From Pseudomonas sp. Irchel 3A7 (GTDB lineage Bacteria; Pseudomonadota; Gammaproteobacteria; Pseudomonadales; Pseudomonadaceae), in NCBI RefSeq assembly GCF_900187565.1, contig NZ_FYED01000021.1, positions 62,001 through 126,000 of the forward strand: a stretch of 64,000 bases of DNA, given 5' to 3'. The notes under the pieces are model-generated. The model did no database searches. It was not told where the DNA came from and was given only the letters and a program-made list of their open reading frames with translations. Position numbers and translations under genes: made by a program. Below are positions 16,862 to 26,600 of this stretch, one piece after another (position 1 is the stretch's first letter; each line of letters opens with the position of its first letter).

Positions 16862-18760
16862 TTACAGGTTGAGCAGTTGCAGGCGCTCGCGAATCGAAGC
16901 TTCGATCCCGGCTTCATCCAGTCCACACTCAGCCAGCATTTGCGCAGGCTTGGCGTGTTCGACGTAGATATCCGGCAAGCCCAGGTGCAGCACCGATTTG
17001 AGGATGTTTTCCCGGGCGAGGAATTCGCTGACCGCTCCACCGGCGCCACCCATGATCGCGTTCTCTTCGACGGTCACCAGCAGCTCGTGGCTGGCGGCGA
17101 TTTCACGCACCAGTGCTTCGTCGAGGGGTTTGACGAAGCGCATGTCGACCACGGTGGCGTCCAGCTTCTCGGCGACTTTCAGCGCCTCGGCCAGTTGCAC
17201 GCCGAACACCAGCAGGGCGACCCTGCTGCCCTGGCGGCGAACCACGCCTTTGCCGATTTCGATCGGTTCGAGGTCTTTCTCGATGGCCGCGTTCGGGCCA
17301 TTGCCGCGCGGATAGCGCACCGCCGCCGGGCCTTCGTACAAGTGGCCGGTGGTGAGCATTTTGCGCAGCTCGTTTTCGTCGCTCGGGGTCATCACCAGCA
17401 TGCCGGGGATGCAACGCAGGAACGACAGGTCGAAACTACCGGCATGGGTCGGGCCGTCCTCGCCCACCAGACCGGCGCGGTCGATGGCGAACAGCACGTC
17501 GAGGTTTTGCACCGCCACATCGTGGACAAGCTGGTCGTAACCGCGCTGCAGGAACGTCGAGTAGATCGCCACAACCGGTTTCGCGCCTTCGCAGGCCATG
17601 CCGGCGGCGAGGGTCACGGCGTGTTGCTCGGCAATCGCCACGTCGAAGTAGCGCAGCGGGAAGCGTTCGCTGAAGGCCACCAGGTCGGAGCCTTCCTTCA
17701 TCGCCGGCGTGATCCCGACCAGACGTGGGTCGGCCGCTGCCATGTCGCACAGCCATTCACCGAATACACCGGAGTACTTTGGTCCACTGGCTTTTTTCGG
17801 CGCGGCGGCCGGTGCATCCAGCGGCTCAAGTTTGGTGATGGCGTGGTAACCGATCGGGTCGACTTCGGCCGGGGCGAAACCTTTGCCTTTTTTGGTGACG
17901 ATGTGCAGGAACTGCGGGCCTTTGAGATCGCGCATGTTGCGCAGGGTGGCGATCAGGGTCGGCAGGTCGTGGCCATCGATCGGGCCGATGTAATTCCAGC
18001 CCAATTCTTCGAATAGTGTGCCGGGAACCAGCATGCCTTTTGCGTATTCTTCGGTGCGACGGGCAATCTCCCAGGCACCGGGCAGGCGCGACAGCACTTT
18101 TTTGCTGCCTTCGCGCATGCTGGCGTAAGTGCGGCTGGAAAGGATCTTCGCCAGATAGTTCGACAAGCCGCCGACGTTGCGCGAGATCGACATGTCATTG
18201 TCGTTGAGGATCACCAGCATGTTGGCGTCCACTTCCGGCGCATGGTTCAGCGCTTCGAACGCCATGCCGGCGGTCAGGGCGCCGTCGCCGATCACGGCAA
18301 TCGCCTTGCGATCACTGTTCTGCAGCCGGGCGGCAATCGCCATGCCCAGCGCGGCACTGATCGAGGTGCTGGAGTGGCCGACGCCAAAGGTGTCGTACTC
18401 GCTCTCGGAGCGGCGCGGGAACGCGGCAATGCCGTCCTTCTGGCGCAGGGTGCCCATGCGCTCGCGGCGACCGGTGAGGATCTTGTGCGGATAAGCCTGA
18501 TGACCCACGTCCCACACCAACCGGTCGTCCGGGGTGTCGAAAACGTAATGCAACGCGATGGTCAGCTCGATCACGCCCAGGCCGGCACCGAAATGCCCGC
18601 CGGTCTGACCGACCGTGTAGAGCAATTCCAGGCGCAACTCATCGGCCAGGGTTTCCAGCTCGGCTTCGCCTAACCGGCGCAGGCCGTCCGGCGTGTCGGC
18701 ACGGTCGAGCAGGGGCGTGGTCGGGCGCTTGCGGGGAATCTCATGAAACGTCGTGGGCAT
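16862..18760 (-). CDS. dxs: 1-deoxy-D-xylulose-5-phosphate synthase
   Basis: Dxs (632 residues) condenses pyruvate and glyceraldehyde 3-phosphate using thiamin diphosphate, the entry step of the MEP isoprenoid pathway. Visible motifs are GGHFGAGLGVIELTIALHYVFDTP, VWDVGHQAYPHKILTGR, the ThDP motif VIGDGALTAGMAFEALNHA ... NDNDMSIS, and the transketolase part DRAGLVGEDGPTHAGSFDLSFLRCIPG. Length is standard. It is the last gene of xseB-ispA-dxs; a 91-base gap separates it from ispA. Confidence 0.98.
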   Translation of the reverse strand: MPTTFHEIPRKRPTTPLLDRADTPDGLRRLGEAELETLADELRLELLYTVGQTGGHFGAGLGVIELTIALHYVFDTPDDRLVWDVGHQAYPHKILTGRRERMGTLRQKDGIAAFPRRSESEYDTFGVGHSSTSISAALGMAIAARLQNSDRKAIAVIGDGALTAGMAFEALNHAPEVDANMLVILNDNDMSISRNVGGLSNYLAKILSSRTYASMREGSKKVLSRLPGAWEIARRTEEYAKGMLVPGTLFEELGWNYIGPIDGHDLPTLIATLRNMRDLKGPQFLHIVTKKGKGFAPAEVDPIGYHAITKLEPLDAPAAAPKKASGPKYSGVFGEWLCDMAAADPRLVGITPAMKEGSDLVAFSERFPLRYFDVAIAEQHAVTLAAGMACEGAKPVVAIYSTFLQRGYDQLVHDVAVQNLDVLFAIDRAGLVGEDGPTHAGSFDLSFLRCIPGMLVMTPSDENELRKMLTTGHLYEGPAAVRYPRGNGPNAAIEKDLEPIEIGKGVVRRQGSRVALLVFGVQLAEALKVAEKLDATVVDMRFVKPLDEALVREIAASHELLVTVEENAIMGGAGGAVSEFLARENILKSVLHLGLPDIYVEHAKPAQMLAECGLDEAGIEASIRERLQLLNL

Positions 18761-18851
18761 CAGGCGAATCGTTATAGGTATAAAAGATGCGGCAGTTTAC
18801 CTGATGCATCGGTCCCTGCCCACGCGTTGGTCTTTTTTGGCGGATACGCCG

Positions 18852-19739
18852 TCAGTTGCGGCGTTCGACGATATAACGGGCCAGGTCGCGCAAGGGCTCG
18901 GCTGCCGCGTCAAACGGTCGCAGGGCATGCAGGGCCTGATCGCGCAGTTCCAGGGCGTAGGCCTTGGCGGCGTCGAGACCGAGCAGGGACGGGTAGGTCG
19001 GCTTGTCGCGGGCAATGTCGGCGCCCTGGCGTTTGCCCAGGGTTTCGGTATCGCTTTCGACATCGAGGATGTCGTCCTGGACCTGGAACGCCAGGCCGAT
19101 GGCCTGTGCATAAGTCTGCAGGGATTTGAGTTCGTCCTTCTCGGCACGGCCACTGGCCAGGGCACCGAGTTTGACGCTGACCTCGATCAGCGCGCCGGTC
19201 TTGTGCCGGTGCATGTATTCGAGGGCCTTCTGATCGAGTTTCAGGCCGACCGAGCCGAGGTCGATGGCTTGACCGCCGACCATGCCCGCCGGGCCTGCGG
19301 CCTGCGCCAGGGCACTGACCATTTGCAGGCGAATCTCGGCGTCGGCGTCGCTCAGGCGCGGGTCGAGCAGGGCGCTGAAGGCCAGGCTCTGCAAACCGTC
19401 GCCGGCGAGGATCGCGCAGGCTTCATCGAATTTCTTGTGAGTGGTTGGCTGACCGCGACGCAAATCATCATCGTCCATCGCCGGCAAATCGTCATGCACC
19501 AACGAGTAAGCGTGGATCAACTCCACTGCACAGGCCGCGCCATTGGCTTGCTCGGCCTTGCCGCCCAGCGCCTCGCACGCGGCGTAGGCCAACAGTGGAC
19601 GCACGCGCTTGCCGCCGTTCATCACGCTGTAGCGCATGGCTTCGTACAAACGCGCCAGCTCCGGGCCCGGCGCGGTGAACAGGGTTTCCAGGGCCGCGTT
19701 GACACGGGTCTGGCTGGTCGCCGAATACGCTGCAATCAT
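18852..19739 (-). CDS. ispA: (2E,6E)-farnesyl diphosphate synthase
   Basis: This 295-residue prenyltransferase makes farnesyl diphosphate for quinones and undecaprenyl phosphate. The first aspartate-rich motif is DDLPAMDDDDLRRG and the second is QVQDDILDVESD. The short-chain (FPP) signature and GGKRVRPLL are present. The ATG at 19739 is chosen because the family begins MIAAYSATSQTRVNAALE; this overlaps the xseB stop by four bases. Confidence 0.97.
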   Translation of the reverse strand: MIAAYSATSQTRVNAALETLFTAPGPELARLYEAMRYSVMNGGKRVRPLLAYAACEALGGKAEQANGAACAVELIHAYSLVHDDLPAMDDDDLRRGQPTTHKKFDEACAILAGDGLQSLAFSALLDPRLSDADAEIRLQMVSALAQAAGPAGMVGGQAIDLGSVGLKLDQKALEYMHRHKTGALIEVSVKLGALASGRAEKDELKSLQTYAQAIGLAFQVQDDILDVESDTETLGKRQGADIARDKPTYPSLLGLDAAKAYALELRDQALHALRPFDAAAEPLRDLARYIVERRN

Positions 19740-19978
19740 TCCGGTTGATCCGCGTCGAAGGGTTCCTCGGCCAACTCGCCATCGCGCTCGAGCAGCACCT
19801 GAACCTTTTGCTCGGCCTGGGCCAGCGCCGCCTGGCAATCGCGGGTCAGCCCGATGCCTTGCTCGAAAGCGGTCAACGAGTCTTCCAGCGACAATTCACC
19901 GTTCTCCAGACGCTCCACCAGCGTTTGCAGGTCGGCGAGGGACTGTTCGAAATCCAGTGCAGCTTTTTTGCGGGCCAT
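19736..19978 (-). CDS. xseB: Exodeoxyribonuclease VII small subunit
   Basis: XseB (80 residues) is the small helical subunit that pairs with XseA (not in this window). It shows the standard sequence KAALDFEQSLADLQTLVERLENGELSLEDSLTAFEQGIGLTR, matching the family's coiled-coil hairpin. It opens the xseB-ispA-dxs group, whose order is conserved in gammaproteobacteria. Confidence 0.97.
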   Translation of the reverse strand: MARKKAALDFEQSLADLQTLVERLENGELSLEDSLTAFEQGIGLTRDCQAALAQAEQKVQVLLERDGELAEEPFDADQPE

Positions 19979-20088
19979 GGCGGCGATTTCCGGTTGACGT
20001 TAAACCGGCGCGACACTAGCAGATAGGGGGTTTATGGGCAAATGAACGGGGGATTTCGGCACTACTGTTTTTGGGGTGGAGCCAATCC

Positions 20089-20211
20089 TGTGGCGAGGGG
20101 ATTTATCCCCGTTCGACTGCGCATCAGTCGTAAATCCGGACAACGCATACTGTCGGATCTGACGTTAGGGGCCGCTTCGCAGTCCAACGGGGATAAATCC
20201 CCTCGCCACAA
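20089..20211. repeat. REPIN of the GTGGCGAGGGGAT family
   Basis: TGTGGCGAGGGGATTTATCC at 20089-20108 is matched by GGATAAATCCCCTCGCCACA at 20191-20210. The interior (20114-20190) is longer than in the copy at 9213 and contains unrelated sequence. It separates xseB from the mag operon leader. Confidence 0.85.
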
Positions 20212-20237
20212 ACTGAGTGGCGACTCGACTCTACGGT

Positions 20238-20264
20238 TATTCGGCTCATTTTGTGAGCCGAATA
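20238..20264. other. Perfect hairpin upstream of the mag operon
   Basis: ATTCGGCTCA (20239-20248) and TGAGCCGAAT (20254-20263) form a perfect 10-base stem (11 with the flanking T-A) around the loop TTTTG. No T-run follows on either strand, so it is not a simple terminator. A third CGGCTCA copy lies at 20275-20281 and could compete for the 3' arm. It could be an operator palindrome or an RNA element. Confidence 0.5.
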
Positions 20265-20382
20265 GGAGCCCTAATCGGCTCACCGTGATTCCTCCCGCAA
20301 ATCCAGACGCATCCGATTGTTAAAAAACACCCGCCCGTCTAACCTTCGTGCCATATCAGACCCTCTATTCCCGGGTCTTTCA

Positions 20383-20439
20383 GACGAAACGCAGTATTCG
20401 CCTCTGTAACGCGCCGAGGATCAGGCGCAAGGTTTCGTC
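20383..20439 (+). promoter_or_regulatory. Structured leader with candidate RsmA/CsrA site, mag operon
   Basis: GACGAAAC (20383-20390) pairs perfectly with GTTTCGTC (20432-20439). Inside, GCGCC (20411-20415) and GGCGC (20424-20428) form a stem whose eight-base loop GAGGATCA exposes GGA, the core of RsmA/CsrA targets. An alternative inner pairing is CGCCT (20399-20403) with AGGCG (20423-20427). A second GGA is in the AGGAGG ribosome-binding site (20449-20454) of magA. Two GGA sites, one in a loop and one at the ribosome-binding site, is the usual layout for RsmA repression; the P. aeruginosa mag operon is reported to be under RetS/RsmA control. Confidence 0.55.
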
Positions 20440-20460
20440 ATGCATGGCAGGAGGCGTCAC

Positions 20461-21249
20461 ATGCGTTCATTCCTTTTGCTGCTGATCGGGCTGGCCTGCA
20501 CGCCGGCCTTGGCCGCACCGGGTGCCGAGTTGTCGGAGCCGGTGGGCGGCTGGCGCTTCAATGGCTTGCTGGATCGTACGGAAAACCCGCAAGTCGCCTA
20601 TCCCACGCCACCCATTGACCGGGGCGTGCAGCGTAACCGCACGATGATCGAAGGCCAGCTCAAGGCCATCGGCACGCAACGCGGTCCCCATACTCTGGCG
20701 GTCAATGGCAACCCACTGAATCTGTACACCGACGATCAGGGGCGTTTCGCCCGGCCGTACGCGTTCGGTGCCGGTTCCAACAGCGTCGAAGTGCGTAGCG
20801 CCGAAGGCCAGTCGCTCAAGCGCGTTCAATTCTATGAAGCCAACAACCTGCGCACGCCAGCGCGGATTCGCGTGGTGCTGGGTTGGGACGATCCGAAAGC
20901 CGAACTCGACCTGCACATCGTTACCCCCGATGGTCAGCATGCGTTCTGGGCTCGTCCGGCGATGAGCAACGGCGGTGGCCTCGACCCGGATGGCGTCGAT
21001 GGGCCCGGCCCGGAAATGTTCACCATGACCGCGCCGCTGCATGGCACCTATCTGGTTTACGTGAACTATTGGGGCAACTTCGGCAGCGGCGGCTATAACT
21101 TCGATGAGGCCGGCAACCAGAACGAGGTGATCACCTCGCAGATCAATCTGGTGCTCAACGAAAACACCGTCGACGAGAAACGCGAGACCTTCATCGTGCC
21201 CTTGCGTGCGATCGGTGACCTGCTGCTGGTCAAGACATTCAACTATTGA
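20461..21249 (+). CDS. magA: MagA, DUF2135 (YfaP-type) secreted protein
   Basis: This 262-residue exported protein has a signal peptide (MRSFLLLLIGLACTPALA). A beta-sandwich region follows (VNGNPLNLYTDDQGRFARPY, then SNSVEVRSAEGQSLKRVQF), and the DUF2135 core shows VVLGWDDPKAELDLHIVTPDG and LHGTYLVYVNYWGNFG. In P. aeruginosa MagA binds the macroglobulin MagD at the inner membrane. Start ATG 20461 follows a perfect AGGAGG six bases upstream. It is the first of six same-strand genes and a paralogue of MagF at the operon's other end. Confidence 0.93.
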   Translation: MRSFLLLLIGLACTPALAAPGAELSEPVGGWRFNGLLDRTENPQVAYPTPPIDRGVQRNRTMIEGQLKAIGTQRGPHTLAVNGNPLNLYTDDQGRFARPYAFGAGSNSVEVRSAEGQSLKRVQFYEANNLRTPARIRVVLGWDDPKAELDLHIVTPDGQHAFWARPAMSNGGGLDPDGVDGPGPEMFTMTAPLHGTYLVYVNYWGNFGSGGYNFDEAGNQNEVITSQINLVLNENTVDEKRETFIVPLRAIGDLLLVKTFNY

Positions 21250-21284
21250 GCATCCCGCACCACGGATGAATTGGGTTTGTATTC

Positions 21285-23009
21285 ATGAGCGACAGCAATG
21301 ATTCACCGGCAGCCCCCCCGGCCGCCGAAACACCGAGCGTCAAACCGTCACGCCGTTGGCCGGCCATTGTGGTCGGTGCGTGCCTGGTCGCGGGCGTGGC
21401 CGCCGGCATGGGTTGGTTGATGCAAAAAAGCAAAGCCCCGGCCCCGCAACTGGCGGCTGAAAAACTCGGCATGAGCCGCCCTGATGGCTTGCTGGAAACC
21501 CGTTCCCTGAGCCAGTTGCCCAAGGACTTGCTGGCAGTGCCGTTCCTCAAGGCAACCCTGACCGAAGATTTCGTCTTCTATTACGAAACCCACGCCGACC
21601 GCCTCGGGCTGATCGGCAGTCTGCGGCGGATCATTTACGAACACGACCTGAAGTTGCAGGACACGTTGGTCGAGCAGCTCTTCGATCAGCCGGCCGATGT
21701 GGCGCTGTGGCGTGGGGCGGACGGGCGGCTCAGGGATTTCCTGTTGGTGATGGATCGCGGCGGCCTGGCCAAGGTGCTCGAGCCCCTGGCGAAGGTGGCG
21801 CTGGATGATTCGCAACTGAGCAAGATCGCTGACGTGAAAGTCGGCGCCGATGACGTAGCGCTTTATCAGCTCACCTACAACGCCAGCAAGGCGCTGCTGT
21901 TTGCCTCCCATGGCGACAAACTGGTGGTGATGTCGAATCCGACCAAGCTCTACGATCCACAAAGCGGGGTCACGCAAGAGTCGGGCAGTGTGTCGACCCA
22001 AGCCATTGCCGCGCTGCTCAACGGCGACAAATTGTTCCCTGAAGCCTTCGGTCTGCAACGCCGTGCACCGGAGGTCAAGCAGCGGCTATCGGTCAATGCC
22101 AGTGTGTTGGCCATGGGCTACCAGCGTTTTATCCCGAACTTTGCCGGCCTGCGGTTCGACATGGACGACAAAGGCTGGCACAGCTTCCTCGCCATGGACG
22201 AACTGGACAACCAGCCGGATTTCGATTTCAAACCGATCTGGCAAGCCATGCCCATGGGCGCCAGCGCTTGCGTGGCCTTGCCGCTCGCTGTCGAACACCA
22301 GAAGCCGTTGCTGGTGAAACTTGGCGCCGAAGAGAACACAGCCCAGGCGTTGATCGAGCACATGGCGGGTGCCGCGGGCCTGTGCTGGTACGCCGATTCG
22401 CGGCTGTACACGCCGTTGCTGGTGGCCAGCCTCAAGGATGAAGGCAGCGCCAGACTCGATGGTGATCTGGGCAAGCTGTTCGGTTCGATGGTGGGCGCTT
22501 ATGAAGGCAAGGTCGAAGAACATGCGTTCCCGGTCGTCGAGAAACAGGAAGGCACAACCCACCAATGGCAGCGCCAGGTCAGTTCCAATTTCGGCCCGTA
22601 TGCCGCCAAGGACGCCGAGCAGCCAGACGCAATCAGCGGTAAGGCGTTTATGCGCGTGAGCCTGGCGCGGCATGGTTCGACGTTGCTGTTTTCCCTCGAC
22701 GACAAGCTGGTGGGCAAGGCGCTCGGCACCCTCGACAAACGCTTCCCGCCCATGGCGGATGTGGTGCCGAAAGACCTGCTGATGCCGGTTTACTTCGGCC
22801 CGGATTCCATGGCGCAACTGATGCAGCAGGAAACCCTCGATAGCCTGCCCCAGGACATGGAGCCGGTGTTCTATAACGCCGCGAAAACCTACCTGATCCC
22901 CAAACTGCGCACGCTCGGCGGCTACGGCAAGTACGCCCTGACCCTGCCCGAAGGCAGCGAACCCGACGGCCACTGGCAATGGCTGCCGCTGGAGTGGAAA
23001 GCGCTGTGA
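21285..23009 (+). CDS. magB: MagB, DUF2138 inner-membrane protein
   Basis: MagB (574 residues) has a cytoplasmic Pro/Ala-rich N-terminus, one membrane anchor (about 26-44, WPAIVVGACLVAGVAAGMGWL) and a large periplasmic domain, as in E. coli YfaA (DUF2138). The periplasmic part begins EKLGMSRPDGLLETRSLSQLPKDLLAVPFLKATLTEDFVFYYE. In P. aeruginosa MagB is part of the MagD complex. Its biochemical role is not known. The TGA overlaps the magC GTG start by four bases. Confidence 0.92.
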   Translation: MSDSNDSPAAPPAAETPSVKPSRRWPAIVVGACLVAGVAAGMGWLMQKSKAPAPQLAAEKLGMSRPDGLLETRSLSQLPKDLLAVPFLKATLTEDFVFYYETHADRLGLIGSLRRIIYEHDLKLQDTLVEQLFDQPADVALWRGADGRLRDFLLVMDRGGLAKVLEPLAKVALDDSQLSKIADVKVGADDVALYQLTYNASKALLFASHGDKLVVMSNPTKLYDPQSGVTQESGSVSTQAIAALLNGDKLFPEAFGLQRRAPEVKQRLSVNASVLAMGYQRFIPNFAGLRFDMDDKGWHSFLAMDELDNQPDFDFKPIWQAMPMGASACVALPLAVEHQKPLLVKLGAEENTAQALIEHMAGAAGLCWYADSRLYTPLLVASLKDEGSARLDGDLGKLFGSMVGAYEGKVEEHAFPVVEKQEGTTHQWQRQVSSNFGPYAAKDAEQPDAISGKAFMRVSLARHGSTLLFSLDDKLVGKALGTLDKRFPPMADVVPKDLLMPVYFGPDSMAQLMQQETLDSLPQDMEPVFYNAAKTYLIPKLRTLGGYGKYALTLPEGSEPDGHWQWLPLEWKAL

Positions 23010-23644
23010 CTGGACTGATCCGAAGCTTCGGCCTGTTGGCGCTATTGCTCACGGGGCAGGTATTGGCCACCGAAACGCCGGTGCTGGATGTGCAGCAATC
23101 CCAGGTGTTCCGCGCCTGGTTCGTGCGCATCGCTCAGGAGCAACTGACTCAAGGCCCGAGCCCGCGCTGGTATCAGCAAGACTGCGCCGGGCTGGTGCGC
23201 TTCGCCGCCAATGAAGCCTTGAAGGTCCACGACGACAAATGGCTGCGCAGCAACGGTCTTTCCAATCGCTACCTGCCGCCGGAGTTGCAACTGAGCGATG
23301 CCCAGCGCGGCCTCGCCCAGCAATGGCAACAGGGCGGCGGCAAGGTCGGGCCGTACGTTAACGCGATCAAGCTGATTCAGTTCAACAGTCATCTGGTCGG
23401 TCGTGACGTAGCCCAGGCGCGGCCCGGTGACCTGATGTTTTTCGATCAGGGTGACGACCAGCACCTGATGATCTGGATGGGCCGCTACATCGCCTATCAC
23501 ACCGGCACCACGACTCCCACCGATAACGGCATGCGTTCGGCAAGCCTGCAACAACTCATGACATGGAAGGACACCCGATGGATACCCGATGCCGCCAACC
23601 CCAACTTCATCGGTGTCTATCGACTGAATTTTCTCTCCCAATGA
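23006..23644 (+). CDS. magC: MagC, DUF1175 protein with NlpC/P60-like Cys-His motif
   Basis: This 212-residue exported protein starts with GTG at 23006 (MTGLIRSFGLLALLLTGQVLA signal). It is annotated in relatives as DUF1175 (YfaT). The sequence WYQQDCAGLVRFAANEA (Cys60) and RPGDLMFFDQGDDQHLMIWMGRYIAYHTG (His153) match, in order and spacing, the DCSGLV ... GDLVFF ... H motif of NlpC/P60 peptidoglycan peptidases or amidases. I infer a cysteine-peptidase-like fold; whether it is active on peptidoglycan is unproven. Overlaps with magB and magD are four bases each, so expression is tightly coupled. Confidence 0.9.
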   Translation: MTGLIRSFGLLALLLTGQVLATETPVLDVQQSQVFRAWFVRIAQEQLTQGPSPRWYQQDCAGLVRFAANEALKVHDDKWLRSNGLSNRYLPPELQLSDAQRGLAQQWQQGGGKVGPYVNAIKLIQFNSHLVGRDVAQARPGDLMFFDQGDDQHLMIWMGRYIAYHTGTTTPTDNGMRSASLQQLMTWKDTRWIPDAANPNFIGVYRLNFLSQ

Positions 23645-26600
23645 TCGGTGCGCGCATGCTGCGTTTTCTGCCTCTGCTGTTGGTTATGGCGCTGCCTTTT
23701 TCGGCGGTGCAGGCCGAAGACACCGTCGAGCCGAGCGGTTATACGCCGGTGGCCGGTGAAAGTTTTTTCCTGCTGGCCGACAGCAGTTTTGCCAGTGACG
23801 AACAGGCGATGGTGCGCCTCGAAGCGCCCGGTCGCGACTATCGCCGCTTCCGCATGGAGCCTTACGGCGGTGCGGACATTCGGGTGTACCGGATCGACAA
23901 GCCGCTGGACTTCCTCAAGCGCCAGAAGAACCTGCACCGTGTGGTCAGCGATGGCCAGTTCAAGGGCGAAGGCCTGTCGAACACTCTGGCGTACCTGTGG
24001 GACAACTGGTATCGCAAATCCCGTCGGGTGATGCAGCGGGCGTTTTCCTACGAGTCGCGGAAACAAGTCACCGAGGAAGTGCCGGAGCTGAAAATGGGCG
24101 GCGCCATGGCCGCGCCAACGCCCTACGACGCGCAGCCGCAATTCGCGTTGATTCCTGGCCTGCCGGTGGTCAGTCAATTTCGTTATCCCTTGTGGCAAGC
24201 CAAGCCGATCCAGCCTCCGGCCGGTGTGAATCTGGCCGGGTCCTCCAGTGAGTTCGTCAGCGTCGCGCCCGGCAACGTCTATATCCCGCTGGGCAACCTG
24301 AAACCGGGTCTGTACCTGGTGGAAGCGCTGATCGGCAAGTACCGCGCGACCACCATGGTCTTCGTCTCCAACACCGTGGCGGTGAGCAAGATTGCCGGCG
24401 ATGAATTGCTGGTGTGGGCCGCGCGCAAACACGAAGGCAGTTCGGTGCCCAAGGTCAATGTGCTGTGGACCGACGGCCTGGGCGTGATGAGCAGCGGCAC
24501 CACCGATACCGAGGGATTGTTGCGCCTGAAACACATCAGCCCCGAACGTTCGTTCGTGATCGGTGAGGACGAGGAGGGCGGTGTTTTTGTCTCGGAAAAC
24601 TTCTACTACGACAGTGAGATCTACGACACCAAACTCTATGCATTCACTGACCGACCGCTGTATCGGCCGGGGGACTGGGTGTCGCTGAAAATCGTCGGCC
24701 GCGAGTTCAAGAATGCCCGGGATTCGGTGCAGCCAGCGGCCGCCGACGTCAACTTGACCGTGCTGGATGCGACCGGTACCGCACTGCAAAGCCTGGACTT
24801 GAAACTCGATTCCAAGGCCGGCACCCAAGGCCGTTTCCAGTTGCCCGACAATGCCGTGGCCGGTGGATATGAGTTGCGGTTCAACTACAAGGACCAGGCC
24901 TACAGCAGCGCCTTCCGCGTGGCGGAATACATCAAGCCGCATTTCGAGATTTCGCTGAACCTGGCCAAGCAGGATTACCGCACCGGCGAACCGGTCAAGG
25001 GCAACCTGGTGCTGCTGTACCCGGACGGCAAACCGGTGGCCAGCGCCAAGCTCAGCCTGAGCCTGCGCGCCCAGCAATTGTCGATGGTCGATAACGAACT
25101 GCAATACCTGGGGCAATTTCCGGTGGAGCTGACCAGCACCGAATTGACCACCGATGCCAAGGGCAACGCCACCCTCGACCTGCCGGCCGCCGAGAAACCG
25201 AGCCGCTACATGCTCACCGTGTTCGCCAGCGATGGCGCGGCGTATCGGGTCAAGACCACGAAGGAAATCCTCATCGATCGCGGTGCAGCGAATTTCCGCT
25301 TGAGCGCACCACAGCGCTTCAGTGCAGTGGGCGACAAGGTGGCGTTCAGTTACGCCAATGAAAGTGAGCAAGCCCAATCGGTTGCGCCGAGCAGTTACGG
25401 CTGGGTACGACTGGAAGATCAGAGCACCGGCGACGGCAAACTGACGGCCACCGATAAAGGCTTCATCCTGGCCTTCGAGCGTCCGGGCACTTACAACCTG
25501 ACCCTCAGGGATGACCACGGCCGAACCCTCGGCGCTACCGGGCATTCAGTCACCGGCGACGGTGTCAAAGCGGTACCCGGCACCGTGGAAATCGTCCTCG
25601 ACAAGCCTGAGTACAAGGCGGGCGATGAAGCGTTGGCGCTGATCACCTTCCCCGAGCCGATCAGCGATGCACTGCTGTCGCTGGAGCGCGACAAGGTCGA
25701 GGCCACCGCGTTGCTCTCCAAGGGCGGTGACTGGCTGCAGATGGAAAAACTCAGCGACACCCAATACCGCGCCCGCATCCTGGTGAAGGACAGCTTCACG
25801 CCGAACCTGACGTTCTCGGTGCTGTACACCAAGGGCGGTCAGTACAGCTTCCAGAACGCGGGCATCAAGGTGATCGCGCCGCAGATCGACGTGGCCATCG
25901 CTACCGACAAGGACACCTATCGGCCCGGCGACACCGTGTCGGTGGATCTGACCACGCAGTTTGCCGGCAAGCCGATCCCGGCGCATTTGACCGTCAGCGT
26001 AGTCGACGAAATGGTCTACGCGCTGCAACCGGAAGTGGCGCCGAGCATTGACCAGTTTTTCTACCATCCACGGCGTAACAACGTGCGTACCAGCGCCAGC
26101 CTGTCGTTCATCAGCTACGACGTCGCGCTGCCGGGCAGCCCAGGTGCACCGGGCAAGGCCAACCGCAGTGAGCGCGGGGTGAAAGTGCTGGAGCGGCCGC
26201 GTCGTGAAGACGTCGATACCGCTGCGTGGCAACCCGAGCTGGTGACCGATGCCAACGGCAAGACCCGGATCACCTTCAAGATGCCCGACTCCCTGACCCG
26301 CTGGCGCATCACCGCCCGGGCCATCGCCGATGACGGTCAGGTCGGGCAGAAAAAGCAGTTCGTGCGTTCGGAGAAACCGCTGTACCTGAAGTGGAGCGGG
26401 CCGAGTAAATTCCGTACGGGCGACAAGCCGGATCTTGGTGTGTTCGCCTTCAGTCAGGCCGAAAACCCGGTCAAGGCTGAGCTGGTGACTCATTATGCGG
26501 GCAGCGAACAACGCGTTCCGGTCACGCTCAATAGCGGCATCAACTACATTGCGCTGCCGGCGTTCGAATGGGCCAGTGGCGAGTGGACCGCCGAACTTGT

